Of a stretch of 64,000 nucleotides of DNA, positions 1-10,059 are shown in pieces; position 1 is the first letter of the stretch, and each line of letters begins with the position of its first letter. The notes under the pieces are model-generated. The model was not told the origin of the DNA, did no database searches, and worked only from the letters and a program-made list of their open reading frames with translations. The position numbers were made by a program, and so were the translations under genes. Origin of the DNA: Mycobacterium sp. Root135 (lineage in GTDB: Bacteria > Actinomycetota > Actinomycetes > Mycobacteriales > Mycobacteriaceae); NCBI RefSeq assembly GCF_001426545.1, contig NZ_LMEZ01000005.1:953333-1017332 (forward strand). Direction: 5' to 3'.

Positions 1-754
1 TATCGGTGGGCTCAGCGGTATCGACGGGCTCAGCGGTTTCGGCAGCCACAACGGGCTCACTGGCCTCGGCAGCCTCGGCAGCCTCGGCAGCCTCAGTGGT
101 CTCCGGCGTCTCGGCGACTGCGGCGGGTTCCGGGACGTCTTCGACCTCGGTGTCCGTTACGGGCTCGCCGACAGGTGCTGCCTCTGGAGTCTCGTCGACG
201 ACCTCGGCTTCGGTGTTCTCGACGTCGTCCGTGTCGTTGACGTCGTCGACTTCGTCCTGTTCACCGTCCCCGGCACCCCGACCACGGCGGCGCGTCTGGG
301 CCTTCGGGCGCAGCGGCTTCGGCGGGGGAGGAGGCAGTTCGGCGGCGTAGGCCAGGTAGAAGCTCAGCGCGCCGAGAACCGCGATCGCCGCCGCCGCGCC
401 GTAGATGCCGAACAACGTCGGACCAGCGGCGTCCAGGCTTACCCAGATCTCGCTGACGGCGGCGCCGATGATCAGCGCACCGGCGAGAACCTGCAGGACG
501 ATCGACCAAAACCTCAACGTGAGTGCCAGCTGCGGCGTCCCGAACTCAGGTCGCCGGGACTTCAGGAACGTCAGCACGACGGGAAGGGCTGCCAGCCCGA
601 TCAGCGCACCGCATACGACGCGCATCGGCAGGCCGAGGCCAGCCGGCCATGCGCCGGTCAGCTCGAACCAGCGGGGCAGGACGAAGAAGAAGTAGAGAGC
701 TCCGGCGATGACGAAGAAAGATGCGTGCCACAGGACCGCGATCCAGCGCCGCAT
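1..754 (-). CDS. lucA: LucA-like membrane protein (C-terminus beyond window)
   Basis: The first 251 codons are present, from an ATG at 754; the C-terminal end leaves the window. Four hydrophobic segments lie near residues 8-26, 44-63, 80-100 and 113-135. They are followed by a proline run (PPPPPKPLRP) and a long acidic Ala/Glu/Val/Pro-rich tail that looks disordered. The architecture and the divergent position beside aspC match M. tuberculosis Rv3723 (LucA), which stabilises the Mce1 and Mce4 transporters for fatty acid and cholesterol uptake. That protein is about 254 residues, so very little should be missing. The family assignment rests on synteny and topology; the lipid-uptake role here is inferred. 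Confidence 0.75.
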   Translation of the reverse strand, partial: MRRWIAVLWHASFFVIAGALYFFFVLPRWFELTGAWPAGLGLPMRVVCGALIGLAALPVVLTFLKSRRPEFGTPQLALTLRFWSIVLQVLAGALIIGAAVSEIWVSLDAAGPTLFGIYGAAAAIAVLGALSFYLAYAAELPPPPPKPLRPKAQTRRRGRGAGDGEQDEVDDVNDTDDVENTEAEVVDETPEAAPVGEPVTDTEVEDVPEPAAVAETPETTEAAEAAEAAEASEPVVAAETAEPVDTAEPTD

Positions 755-792
755 ACTCCTCCTCGAGTCGGTGGGGCCGTGCAAAGGGTCAA

Positions 793-825
793 GGTACGAC
801 CAGGCTCAAAGAGCCTGGTCGTACC
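793..825 (-). terminator. Strong hairpin downstream of tRNA-Ser
   Basis: A perfect 15-bp inverted repeat (arms 793-807 and 811-825) has only an AAA loop. It lies 10 nt beyond the 3' end of the minus-strand tRNA-Ser and about 40 nt before the start of the lucA-like gene. On the minus strand it is followed by TTGACCCTTTGC, which is only modestly T-rich. It most likely ends the tRNA transcript and insulates the next gene. Confidence 0.75.
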
Positions 826-835
826 CGGACCAGTG

Positions 836-921
836 CGGAGGATAGGGGATTTGAACCCCTGAGGGCTATTAACCCAACCCGCGTTCCAGGCGAGCGCCAT
901 AGGCCACTAGGCGAATCCTCC
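836..921 (-). tRNA. tRNA-Ser (anticodon GGA)
   Basis: Read on the minus strand, the 7-bp acceptor stem GGAGGAT pairs with ATCCTCC (837-843), and position 836 is the discriminator base. The anticodon arm CTCGC-CTGGAAC-GCGGG carries anticodon GGA. A long variable arm and the T-arm GGGGTTCAAATCCCC follow. The length of about 86 nt is typical of class II tRNA-Ser. CCA is not encoded. Confidence 0.95.
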
Positions 922-935
922 GCGGGCCATGTTAG

Positions 936-2402
<1,467 letters not shown>

Positions 2403-2439
2403 GGCGCCACGCGTCGGACAGCCTGAGTAACCTGCTTCC

Positions 2440-4386
2440 GTGGCTCTCTACCGCAAGTACCGACCAGCGACCTTCGCCGAGGTGGTCGGTCAGGAGCACG
2501 TCACCGAGCCGCTGTCGACCGCACTGACGTCTGGCCGCATCAACCACGCCTACCTCTTCTCGGGTCCGCGCGGCTGTGGCAAGACGTCGTCGGCCCGCAT
2601 CATGGCCAGATCGTTGAACTGCGAGCAGGGGCCCACCCCTACTCCGTGCGGTGTCTGTGACTCCTGCGTCGCGCTGGCACCCAACGGACCGGGCAGCGTC
2701 GACGTCGTCGAACTCGACGCGGCCAGCCACGGCGGCGTCGACGACACCCGGGAACTGCGGGACCGCGCGTTCTACGCGCCCGCCCAGTCGCGCTACCGCA
2801 TCTTCATCATCGACGAGGCGCACATGGTCACCACGGCAGGCTTCAACGCCCTGCTGAAGATCGTGGAGGAGCCGCCGGACCACCTGATCTTCGTGTTCGC
2901 TACCACCGAACCCGAGAAGGTGCTGCCGACGATCCGCTCGCGCACCCACCACTACCCGTTCCGGCTGCTGGCCCCCAAGACCATGCGCGGCTTGCTCGAG
3001 CGCATCTGTGCCCAGGAAAACGTCGGCGTCGACGACGCGGTCTACCCGCTGGTGATCCGCGCCGGCGGCGGCTCGCCACGCGACACCCTGTCGGTGCTGG
3101 ACCAGCTGCTGGCCGGCTCCGACGGCAAGCAGGTGGCCTACTCGCGAGCGCTGTCGCTCCTCGGCGCCACCGACCTGGCGCTCATCGACGCCTCGGTCGA
3201 CGCGCTCGCCGCCGGAGACGCGGCGGCGCTGTTCGGTGCCGTCGAGGCGCTCATCGATGCGGGCCACGACCCTCGTCGGTTCGCCGTCGACCTGCTCGAA
3301 CGGTTCCGGGACCTCATCGTTCTCCAAGCCGTTCCCGACGCCGCGGCGCGCGGTGTCGTCGACGCACCGGACGACGTCGTGGAGCGGATGCGGGAACAGT
3401 CCGCGACGCTCGGCTCCGCAACTCTGACCCGCTACGCCGAGGTGGTCCACGCGGGGCTGGGCGAAATGCGAGGGGCCACCGCACCGCGGCTGCTGCTCGA
3501 AGTCGTCTGCGCCCGTCTGCTGCTGCCTTCGGCCAGCGACACGGAAGCTGCTCTGCTGCAACGCATCGAGCGACTCGAAACCCGCATGAACGTCTCCATC
3601 CCGGCAGGGGAGGCGGCTCAGGCTGCCGCTGTCGTCGCAGAGGCGGAGGCGGCGGCACCTGCCAAACGATTCGTGCGCAGGAGCAACGCCGGCCCTGAGG
3701 CGTCGGAACCGCCCCCGCAGGAGGAGCGGTCCGCGCCGCCGCAGCAGACACCCCCGCCGGTGACGCCGCCGCCGGTCGCACCACCGGCCGTCACACCACC
3801 GCCCGTCACGTCGCCGCCCGCGCGGCCCGAGCCCGCGGCGCCGCCGCCACCCGTGGCACCCACGCCGCCTCCGGTGGCCCCGCAGCCCGTTGCGCCGCCA
3901 ACCCCACCGGCGCCTACGGCCGCCGCGCCCGCGGCTCCAGGCCAGCCGGATGCCGCCACCGTCCGCACCATGTGGTCGACCGTTCGGGACAAGGTGCGCG
4001 AACGCCGCCGCCCCACCGACGTCATGCTCGACGGCGCCGTCGTGCTCGCGGTTGAGGGCGACACTCTCGTCCTCAGTCACGTGTCGGCACCGCTCGCGGC
4101 CCGACTCAACGAGCTGCGCAACGTCGAGATCATCAGGGACGCATTGAAGGACGCGCTCGGCGTGGACTGGAACATCCGGTGTGAAGCTGGCTCTCCGACC
4201 GCGCCGGCCCCCGTCGCCCGCCCTCGTCAGGTGGAGGAGGCACCGCCACCGGTCGAGGAGGACGACGAGGAGAGCATGCTCGCCCAAGCCGTCCACGAAG
4301 AGGCAGTGCCACGGCGCGACCCGGAAGAGGTCGCGCTGGAACTACTGCAAAGCGAACTGGGCGCCCGGCGGATCGAAGGAGTCTGA
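2440..4386 (+). CDS. dnaX: DNA polymerase III subunit gamma/tau
   Basis: Clamp-loader ATPase of the replicative polymerase, 648 residues from a GTG start. The AAA+ module begins VALYRKYRPATFAEVVGQ, with Walker A GPRGCGKTS at about 42-50. A four-cysteine zinc motif (NCEQGP..PCGVCDSC), Walker B IFIIDEAHM and the sensor region ATTEPEKVLPTIRSR follow. A very proline-rich linker occupies roughly residues 430-510 before the C-terminal tau-like domain (VRTMWSTVRDKVRERRR). The M. tuberculosis protein is shorter as I recall, and the extra length appears to be this linker. It is convergent with the lipid methyltransferase gene, with 34 nt between stop codons. Confidence 0.97.
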   Translation: MALYRKYRPATFAEVVGQEHVTEPLSTALTSGRINHAYLFSGPRGCGKTSSARIMARSLNCEQGPTPTPCGVCDSCVALAPNGPGSVDVVELDAASHGGVDDTRELRDRAFYAPAQSRYRIFIIDEAHMVTTAGFNALLKIVEEPPDHLIFVFATTEPEKVLPTIRSRTHHYPFRLLAPKTMRGLLERICAQENVGVDDAVYPLVIRAGGGSPRDTLSVLDQLLAGSDGKQVAYSRALSLLGATDLALIDASVDALAAGDAAALFGAVEALIDAGHDPRRFAVDLLERFRDLIVLQAVPDAAARGVVDAPDDVVERMREQSATLGSATLTRYAEVVHAGLGEMRGATAPRLLLEVVCARLLLPSASDTEAALLQRIERLETRMNVSIPAGEAAQAAAVVAEAEAAAPAKRFVRRSNAGPEASEPPPQEERSAPPQQTPPPVTPPPVAPPAVTPPPVTSPPARPEPAAPPPPVAPTPPPVAPQPVAPPTPPAPTAAAPAAPGQPDAATVRTMWSTVRDKVRERRRPTDVMLDGAVVLAVEGDTLVLSHVSAPLAARLNELRNVEIIRDALKDALGVDWNIRCEAGSPTAPAPVARPRQVEEAPPPVEEDDEESMLAQAVHEEAVPRRDPEEVALELLQSELGARRIEGV

Positions 4387-4420
4387 CCACTCCCCGGGTC
4401 GCTCCGGCTGCTGCACGCCG

Positions 4421-5725
4421 CTAAGCGTTCCACCACGGACGCAAGGGCAGCCCGCCGTCGCCGCCCTTGTTGTCCAGCTTGACAGCCAGAACCTGGTGCA
4501 GCTGAACGACATTTGTCTCGAATCCGAGACGCGATCCCGCCATGTAGAGGCCCCACACCTTGGCGGTCGGGAGGCCGACCTCGGCAACCGCCTCGTCCCA
4601 GTGCTCGACCAGGTTGGCGCACCAGTCGCGCAGCGTCAGCGCGTAGTGGTGGCGCAGGTTCTCCTCGTGCACCACCTCCAGGCCGACGTCTTGGGCCTCG
4701 GTGATGATTCGGCCGGACCCGGTGAGTTCGCCGTCGGGGAAGACGTACCGGTCGATGAAGCCGCCGCCGCCCGCCCCGGATCGGTTGTCCGGACGGGTGA
4801 TGCAGTGGTTCAGCAACAGAGCGCCGGTGCGCATCTTCGACTTGAGGAACCGGAAGTACGACGCGTAGTTCTGCACGCCGATGTGCTCGGTCAGCCCGAT
4901 CGAGGACACGGCGTCGAACCCGGACTCGCGCACGTCGCGGTAGTCGCCGTGACGGACCTCGGCGAGATCGGAGAGGCCCTCCTCGGCGATCGCCTTCTGC
5001 GCCCAAGCCGCCTGCTCCTTGGACAGCGTCACGCCGACGGCCTTGACGCCGTGGCGTGCTGCGTAGCGCACCATGCTGCCCCAGCCGCAGCCCACGTCCA
5101 GCAGTCGATCGCCGGGCTGAAGGCGGAGCTTTTCGAACACCAAGCGGTACTTGTTGTCCTGGGCCTCCTCCAGGGTCACGTCGGCGTCCGGGTAGGCCGC
5201 GCAGGTGTAGGTCATGGACGGCCCGAGCACCCACTCGTAGAACGTGTTCGACACGTCGTAGTGATGGTGGATTGCTTCGGCGTCGCGAGTCTTGCTGTGC
5301 CGCAATCCCTCTGCGACGCGACGCCAGCGGGGCAGCGCCTCCTGCGGCGGCGGGGCGATCGGTCGCAGATGCTCGAAGCCGATCGACCTGACGATGTTGG
5401 CGAGCACCCGTGCCGACGGGCGCTTGAAGTCCATCTTGTCGCCGAGTGCGCGCAGCAACTCGTAGGGATCGCCGGGATGAACGCCGGTGGGCACCACGTC
5501 GCCCGAGACGTACGCGCGTGCCAGCCCCAGCTCGCCGGGGGCGGTCGCCAAGTAGGTGGTGCCGCGGGGGGTGCGCAGATCGAGGCCGACCTCGGCGTCG
5601 GCGGGACCCGCCGAGCTGCCGTCGTAGGCGGTGAACTTCAGGTCGTCACCGGCCGTGAGCACCTCGAGGATCTCGGCCAATGTCAGCTTGCCGGTCGTCA
5701 CCGAATCGTCTTTGTACGTCGTCAT
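4421..5725 (-). CDS. Cyclopropane-fatty-acid-synthase-family lipid methyltransferase (Rv3720 type)
   Basis: A 434-residue SAM-dependent methyltransferase of the CFA/mycolic acid cyclopropane synthase family. The SAM motif is LLDVGCGWGSMVRYAA at about residue 210, preceded by AIHHHYDVSNTFYEWVLG, the family signature, and followed by SSIGLTEHIG. It acts on unsaturated acyl chains, probably phospholipid-linked. It lies 59 nt downstream of a FAD oxidoreductase on the same strand. That pairing resembles the BfaB/UfaA1 plus BfaA systems that make 10-methyl fatty acids such as tuberculostearate, by methylene addition and then reduction. Substrate and product are inferred from family and neighbour only. 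Confidence 0.88.
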   Translation of the reverse strand: MTTYKDDSVTTGKLTLAEILEVLTAGDDLKFTAYDGSSAGPADAEVGLDLRTPRGTTYLATAPGELGLARAYVSGDVVPTGVHPGDPYELLRALGDKMDFKRPSARVLANIVRSIGFEHLRPIAPPPQEALPRWRRVAEGLRHSKTRDAEAIHHHYDVSNTFYEWVLGPSMTYTCAAYPDADVTLEEAQDNKYRLVFEKLRLQPGDRLLDVGCGWGSMVRYAARHGVKAVGVTLSKEQAAWAQKAIAEEGLSDLAEVRHGDYRDVRESGFDAVSSIGLTEHIGVQNYASYFRFLKSKMRTGALLLNHCITRPDNRSGAGGGGFIDRYVFPDGELTGSGRIITEAQDVGLEVVHEENLRHHYALTLRDWCANLVEHWDEAVAEVGLPTAKVWGLYMAGSRLGFETNVVQLHQVLAVKLDNKGGDGGLPLRPWWNA

Positions 5726-5784
5726 GCCGGTCCTTCACTGTTCGTGCAAGCGCTCATCGGAGTTCTCTGCTCATCGGTGAGCTC

Positions 5785-7164
5785 TCATCGCCTCTGCACG
5801 GCTTTCGAATACAAATCGAGCAGACGCGAGTCTGGGTCGTAAGTCTTCTTGACCGTGGCATAGGTTTCGCCGCCGTAGAGTTCGTCGAATTCCTCCGGCG
5901 AGTAATAGGCGTCGGAGTACAAGGATTTGTGGCCGTCGAGCTCGCTGACCTTCTCCTCGATCAGGCGGTTCGTCTGTCCCTCTACCGAGCCGGCGGGCAC
6001 CGACGACCAGAAGCCTATGTTGACGTAAGTGTGATGCCCCGCAATTGGGTACAGCGGCCAGCCCACGTCGTCGCGCAACCTCAGCGGACACAGCCAGATC
6101 GGTTCGATCGGCACGTTGTCGAGGAACCAGTCGACGAACTCTCCCGTGCGCCCGATCGGCACCTCGATGTCCTGCACGACCCGCTCCAGTGGCGGCCTAC
6201 CGTTGCGCTTCTCGATGCGGTCCGCGATGTCGAACCGGCGGTCGTAACCGATCAACTTCCAGTAGAAGCTGCTGCGCCGCAGCCGACGGGGCCAAAATTT
6301 CCGGATGGTCGGGTTCTGGGCGCCGAACGCCCGCGAGCACCAGAACCAGTCGGTGTCCCACCGCCACAGATAGTCGTGAATCGTCAGCCGGTCGTGCTTC
6401 TCGCCGTCGGCGTGCTGGATGGAGCGGTAGTAGACGTCCTGGCCGGTGTAGTCGCTGACCGGGCCGGACGCTGCGGTCCGCACGCCGATGCAGAGATAGG
6501 ACTCGTCGGCGCTGAACACCACGCCGTCGAGGTAGTCGACCGGCGAGCCGTCGTAGGTCTGCGTCTCGACGATCTGATCCATGGTGGCGACGAGCTCGGC
6601 CACCGAATGGAAGCGCACGTGCGTCAACGCCACGAACGGCTTGACCGGCTCCAGCTCGATCTTCAGACGCACCGAATAGCCAAGCGTCCCATAGGAATTC
6701 GGGAAGGCATGAAAGAGATCGGGGTAGTGGTCACGGCTTGCCGTCACCACCTCGCCCGCGCCGGTGAGGATGTCCATCTCCAGCACCGACTCGTGCGGCA
6801 GGCCGTTGCGGAAGGACGCCGACTCGATGCCGAGGCCCGTCACCGCGCCCCCGAGGGTGATGGTCTTCAACTGCGGCACCACCAGCGGCGACAACCCGTA
6901 CGGCAGCGTGGCGGCGACGAGATCCTCGTAGGTGCACATCCCCGCGACGTCCGCGGTGCGCGCCTCCGGGTCGACGGAGATGACACCCGTCAGACCGGAG
7001 ACGTCGAGACCCTTGACTGTCGACTTCTCACGGGCCCGAAACAGGTTCGAGGTGGGCTTCGCCAGGCGGACCGTCGCGCTGGGCGGAATCGCGCGGTAGC
7101 TCGCCAGCAGTCTCTCCACGCCTACTGCGTGGGCCGACTGCGCTTCGTTCACTGCAACAGTCAC
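5785..7164 (-). CDS. FAD-binding oxidoreductase (Rv3719 / DHCR24-like)
   Basis: 459 residues from a GTG start. The N-terminal PCMH-type FAD-binding domain is visible in VRLAKPTSNLFRAREK, the stretch beginning LKTITLGGAVTGLG, and the ESASFRNGLPHE segment. A DHCR24-like substrate domain with many aromatic residues follows. It is the promoter-proximal gene of a pair with the CFA-type methyltransferase. By analogy with BfaA it may reduce a methylene-fatty acyl intermediate to the 10-methyl product. It is divergent from the SRPBCC gene; the 89 nt between them must hold both promoters. Confidence 0.82.
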   Translation of the reverse strand: MTVAVNEAQSAHAVGVERLLASYRAIPPSATVRLAKPTSNLFRAREKSTVKGLDVSGLTGVISVDPEARTADVAGMCTYEDLVAATLPYGLSPLVVPQLKTITLGGAVTGLGIESASFRNGLPHESVLEMDILTGAGEVVTASRDHYPDLFHAFPNSYGTLGYSVRLKIELEPVKPFVALTHVRFHSVAELVATMDQIVETQTYDGSPVDYLDGVVFSADESYLCIGVRTAASGPVSDYTGQDVYYRSIQHADGEKHDRLTIHDYLWRWDTDWFWCSRAFGAQNPTIRKFWPRRLRRSSFYWKLIGYDRRFDIADRIEKRNGRPPLERVVQDIEVPIGRTGEFVDWFLDNVPIEPIWLCPLRLRDDVGWPLYPIAGHHTYVNIGFWSSVPAGSVEGQTNRLIEEKVSELDGHKSLYSDAYYSPEEFDELYGGETYATVKKTYDPDSRLLDLYSKAVQRR

Positions 7165-7253
7165 ACACGTACGCTAGACCCCGGTCGCACCCGATGCGAC
7201 TGGACCGACCCGGGATTACCCCCGTTCACCCTCAGATCTAGGAGTCTTCACCG

Positions 7254-7694
7254 ATGGGACAGGTCAGCGCCTCCAGCACTGTCTTGATCAACGCCGAACC
7301 CGACGCCGTGCTCGCAGCCGTCGCCGACTACCAGACGGTTCGCCCGAAGATCCTTTCCTCGCACTACCGCGACTACCAGGTCCTGGAGGGCGGGCAGGGC
7401 GCAGGCACCGTCGTCACCTGGAAGCTTCAGGCCACCGAGAAGCGGGTCCGCGACGTCAAGGCCACCGTCGACGTGGCAGGTCACGCCGTCATCGAGAAAG
7501 ACGCCAACTCCACGATGGTGACCAACTACACAGTCGCCCCGGCCGGACCGGGCGCGTCCGTGACGGTCAAGACGTCGTGGCAGGGCGCCGGCGGCGTCAA
7601 GGGCTTCTTCGAGAAGACATTCGCGCCGTTAGGCCTTCGCAAGATCCAGGCCGAGGTGCTGGCGAACCTGAAGAATCAGGTCGAGTCGAACTAG
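7254..7694 (+). CDS. SRPBCC-family protein (Rv3718c-like)
   Basis: A small 146-residue protein of the START/Bet v1-like (polyketide cyclase/SRPBCC) fold. It starts MGQVSASSTVLINAEPDAVLA, with the typical alternation of strands and a C-terminal helix containing EVLANLKNQVE. AGGAG lies just upstream of the ATG. Such proteins bind hydrophobic ligands; no catalytic residue can be assigned. The divergent neighbour is a lipid-type FAD oxidoreductase, which makes a lipid ligand plausible but unproven. Confidence 0.75.
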   Translation: MGQVSASSTVLINAEPDAVLAAVADYQTVRPKILSSHYRDYQVLEGGQGAGTVVTWKLQATEKRVRDVKATVDVAGHAVIEKDANSTMVTNYTVAPAGPGASVTVKTSWQGAGGVKGFFEKTFAPLGLRKIQAEVLANLKNQVESN

Positions 7695-7732
7695 CGGCGG
7701 GCAGGAGCGCAGCGACCCAGGGAAACTAGCGC

Positions 7733-8494
7733 CTAGGCGACGGCCCGCGGCGGGCGTGTCCCCAGGAAGCTGACGATGCCGCGCACCACGGCGTCGGCGT
7801 ACTTCTGCCGACCGTCGGGGCTCTCGATCAAGGCGCAGTCGGCGGGGTTCTTCATGTTGCCCATCTCGACGAGGATCGACGGGTACTGGGCCAGGTTGAG
7901 CCCGGTCAGGTCAGAGCGCCCGTAGAGCCCGCCCTGTCCGATGTAGTTGGCGGGCATCAGGCCAGATGCCTGCAGTTGGGCGTTCATCGCCTGGGCGAGC
8001 TGGACCGACGGGCCGGCCTGCACCTGGTTGAGCGGCGGTGACGAATAGTTCACGTGATAGCCCCGCCCCGTCGCAGGCCCGCCGTCGGCGTGGATCGAGA
8101 CGATGGCGTCCGGCTTGAGGGCATTGGCCATGGCGGCCCGCTCGTCGACGCAGGCGGCCACGCCGCTGTCGTCGCCGCGGGACATCGCGGTGCGCACGCC
8201 AAGCTGCGTCAGCTCCGCCCGGATGCGCAGCACCGTCTCCCAGTTGAAGGTGTGCTCGGGATAGCCGTCGTCGGTCGTCGTCCCACTGGTCTGGCAGTCC
8301 TTGGTACCGCCGCGCCCCGTCGGGACCTGCTTGGTCAGGGACGCGTCGTTGGCACCGTTGTGACCTGGGTCGAGGAACACGATCATCCCGGCGATGTTGG
8401 ACGGGGCGGCGGCGGCGCTCGGCGCGACGAGCGCGGCGACGAGGAGGCCGACGGCGAGAGCTGCGCCGACACGCAGGCAGGCAGGGAAGTGCAC
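7733..8494 (-). CDS. ami1: Zinc-dependent N-acetylmuramoyl-L-alanine amidase (Rv3717/Ami1 type)
   Basis: Secreted peptidoglycan amidase (Amidase_3 fold) that cleaves the bond between MurNAc and L-Ala. A hydrophobic signal sequence ending APSAAAAPSN precedes the catalytic domain. Zinc-ligand and catalytic signatures are VFLDPGHNG, YPEHTFNWE, IVSIHADGG and ILVEMGNMKNP. No SH3 or peptidoglycan-binding repeat is seen, as in the M. tuberculosis enzyme. The start is uncertain: GTG 8494 gives 253 residues with a signal peptide beginning HFPACLRVG, and TTG 8503 is three codons upstream. It is divergent from ybaB. Confidence 0.88.
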   Translation of the reverse strand: MHFPACLRVGAALAVGLLVAALVAPSAAAAPSNIAGMIVFLDPGHNGANDASLTKQVPTGRGGTKDCQTSGTTTDDGYPEHTFNWETVLRIRAELTQLGVRTAMSRGDDSGVAACVDERAAMANALKPDAIVSIHADGGPATGRGYHVNYSSPPLNQVQAGPSVQLAQAMNAQLQASGLMPANYIGQGGLYGRSDLTGLNLAQYPSILVEMGNMKNPADCALIESPDGRQKYADAVVRGIVSFLGTRPPRAVA

Positions 8495-8593
8495 GGAGCA
8501 CAACGTAGCTCGCAGGACGACTAGTCTTGAAGGACGAATCGCCACGTGCTGGGGACAGCAATCAGTTCGAGACCAATACGCAAGGGGACCGTC

Positions 8594-8926
8594 ATGCAAC
8601 CCGGCCAACCGCCCGACATGTCGGCGCTCCTCGCGCAGGCTCAGCAGGTTCAGCAGCAGCTGATGGAGGCTCAGGAAGCCCTCGCCGTCGCCGAGGTGCA
8701 CGGGCAGGCCGGCGGCGGTCTGGTGCAGGTGACGATGAAGGGGAGCGGCGAAGTGGTCGGCGTCGCGATCGACCCGAAGGTCGTCGACCCCGAGGACGTC
8801 GAGACGCTGCAAGACCTCGTCATCGGCGCGATCAGGGACGCCGCCCAGCAGGTCACGATGATGGCGCAGAGCAAGCTTGGCCCGCTCGCCGGTGGCCTCG
8901 GCGGCTTAGACATTCCGGGGCTCTGA
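8594..8926 (+). CDS. YbaB/EbfC family nucleoid-associated protein
   Basis: 110 residues starting [20 protein letters not shown], with AGGGGA 6-12 nt upstream. It has the YbaB core: an N-terminal helix rich in Gln, the strand pair [20 protein letters not shown], and [20 protein letters not shown]. The family forms small DNA-binding dimers of nucleoid-associated type. The usual position directly before recR is kept, with a single nucleotide between the stop and the recR start, so the two are translationally coupled. Confidence 0.92.
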   Translation: MQPGQPPDMSALLAQAQQVQQQLMEAQEALAVAEVHGQAGGGLVQVTMKGSGEVVGVAIDPKVVDPEDVETLQDLVIGAIRDAAQQVTMMAQSKLGPLAGGLGGLDIPGL

Positions 8927-8927
8927 C

Positions 8928-9539
8928 TTGTTTGAAGGTCCCGTCCAGGATCTGATCGACGAACTGGGCAAGCTGCCGGGCATCGGGCCGAAGAGCGCAC
9001 AGCGCATCGCCTTTCATCTGCTGTCGGTCGAGCCGCCGGACATCGACCGGTTGACCGCCGTGCTGGCCAAGGTGCGCGACGGCGTGCAGTTCTGTTCGGT
9101 GTGCGGCAACGTCTCCGACGCCGACCGCTGCCGCATCTGCTCGGATTCGCGGCGCGACGCGTCGCTGGTGTGCGTGGTGGAGGAACCCAAGGACGTTGCG
9201 GCCGTCGAACGCACGCGTGAGTTCCGTGGCCGCTACCACGTGCTGGGTGGCGCGCTGGATCCGCTGTCGGGCGTCGGGCCGGAGCAACTGCGAATCCGCG
9301 AGCTGCTCAACCGAATTGGTGAGCGGGTCGACGGCGTGGACGTCGCCGAGGTCATCATCGCGACCGACCCCAACACCGAGGGCGAGGCCACGGCCACCTA
9401 CCTGGTACGCATGCTGCGAGACATTCCCGGGCTGTCGGTCACCCGCATCGCCTCCGGGCTGCCGATGGGCGGCGATCTGGAGTTCGCCGACGAGCTGACG
9501 CTGGGACGCGCTCTGACCGGCCGCCGGGCGATGGCTTAA
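8928..9539 (+). CDS. recR: Recombination mediator RecR
   Basis: 203 residues starting with TTG at 8928 ([20 protein letters not shown]), exactly the family start. It contains the helix-hairpin-helix near the N-terminus, a four-Cys zinc finger ([16 protein letters not shown]), and a Toprim domain with [12 protein letters not shown] and [17 protein letters not shown]. RecR works with RecF and RecO to load RecA on gapped DNA. Near identity to the M. tuberculosis protein makes this secure. Confidence 0.97.
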   Translation: MFEGPVQDLIDELGKLPGIGPKSAQRIAFHLLSVEPPDIDRLTAVLAKVRDGVQFCSVCGNVSDADRCRICSDSRRDASLVCVVEEPKDVAAVERTREFRGRYHVLGGALDPLSGVGPEQLRIRELLNRIGERVDGVDVAEVIIATDPNTEGEATATYLVRMLRDIPGLSVTRIASGLPMGGDLEFADELTLGRALTGRRAMA

Positions 9540-9549
9540 GTTGTCGACC

Positions 9550-9945
9550 ATGCGTGACGATGAGTTCAAGGTCGAGGTCGAACTCGGCGACGAGGCGCAC
9601 CACCTGTCGTTCTGGGATCGCCTGCGGTCCCTCGACGTGGACGACGTGGCCCGCCAACGGCTGGGCAGCCGGGTGACGGTGACCCGCGACGGCAATCGGA
9701 TTCAGCTGTACACGTGCAGTTTGCGCGATGCCAAGGAAGCCGAACGTTCTGTCCGCGAACTCGTGCTCGCCGACGACCTCACCGCGGAGTACACGACGAG
9801 CCGGTGGGACGAATCCGCACAGCAGTGGGTCGACGTCGACGGGCACGCGGTCGACGACGACGCCCCCGACGTGCCGGTGCCGGACCCGAGCTACGTGATC
9901 CTCGAGGCCTACAAGCCGGAGTTTCTGCGCGACCTGGGCTTGTAG
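9550..9945 (+). CDS. Hypothetical acidic protein downstream of recR
   Basis: 131 residues from ATG 9550 (MRDDEFKVEVELGDEAHHLS); an in-frame TTG lies at 9541, right after the recR stop. The sequence alternates charged and hydrophobic residues like a small alpha/beta protein. It has a central RVTVTRDGNRIQLYT strand pair and an acidic segment VDDDAPDVPVPDP. There is no signal peptide, membrane segment or catalytic motif. Tight spacing suggests co-transcription with ybaB-recR. Function unknown. Confidence 0.7.
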   Translation: MRDDEFKVEVELGDEAHHLSFWDRLRSLDVDDVARQRLGSRVTVTRDGNRIQLYTCSLRDAKEAERSVRELVLADDLTAEYTTSRWDESAQQWVDVDGHAVDDDAPDVPVPDPSYVILEAYKPEFLRDLGL

Positions 9946-9967
9946 GCCTGCGCTTCTCCGGTTTCCC

Positions 9968-10026
9968 GCGAGACATAAACCTCGGCGACGACACGCCGGT
10001 TTGAGCCGCCATGGCTTATGTCTCGC
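9968..10026. repeat. 59-bp palindromic repeat, copy 1
   Basis: The element is bounded by an 11-bp perfect inverted repeat, GCGAGACATAA (9968-9978) and TTATGTCTCGC (10016-10026). Its first 32 bp are repeated at 10901-10932 with only two mismatches, and the whole 59-bp length is conserved in copy 2. The centre contains CGACGACACGCCGG. The element lies just upstream of the DUF559 gene. Confidence 0.85.
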
Positions 10027-10059
10027 TGGCCTGTCGGTGGGCGATGCCAGGGTTCGGGA

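Noticed and set aside
5680..7287. 535-codon open frame antisense to the FAD oxidoreductase
   Set aside because: Shadow of the real gene; no family features and it crosses the divergent promoter region.
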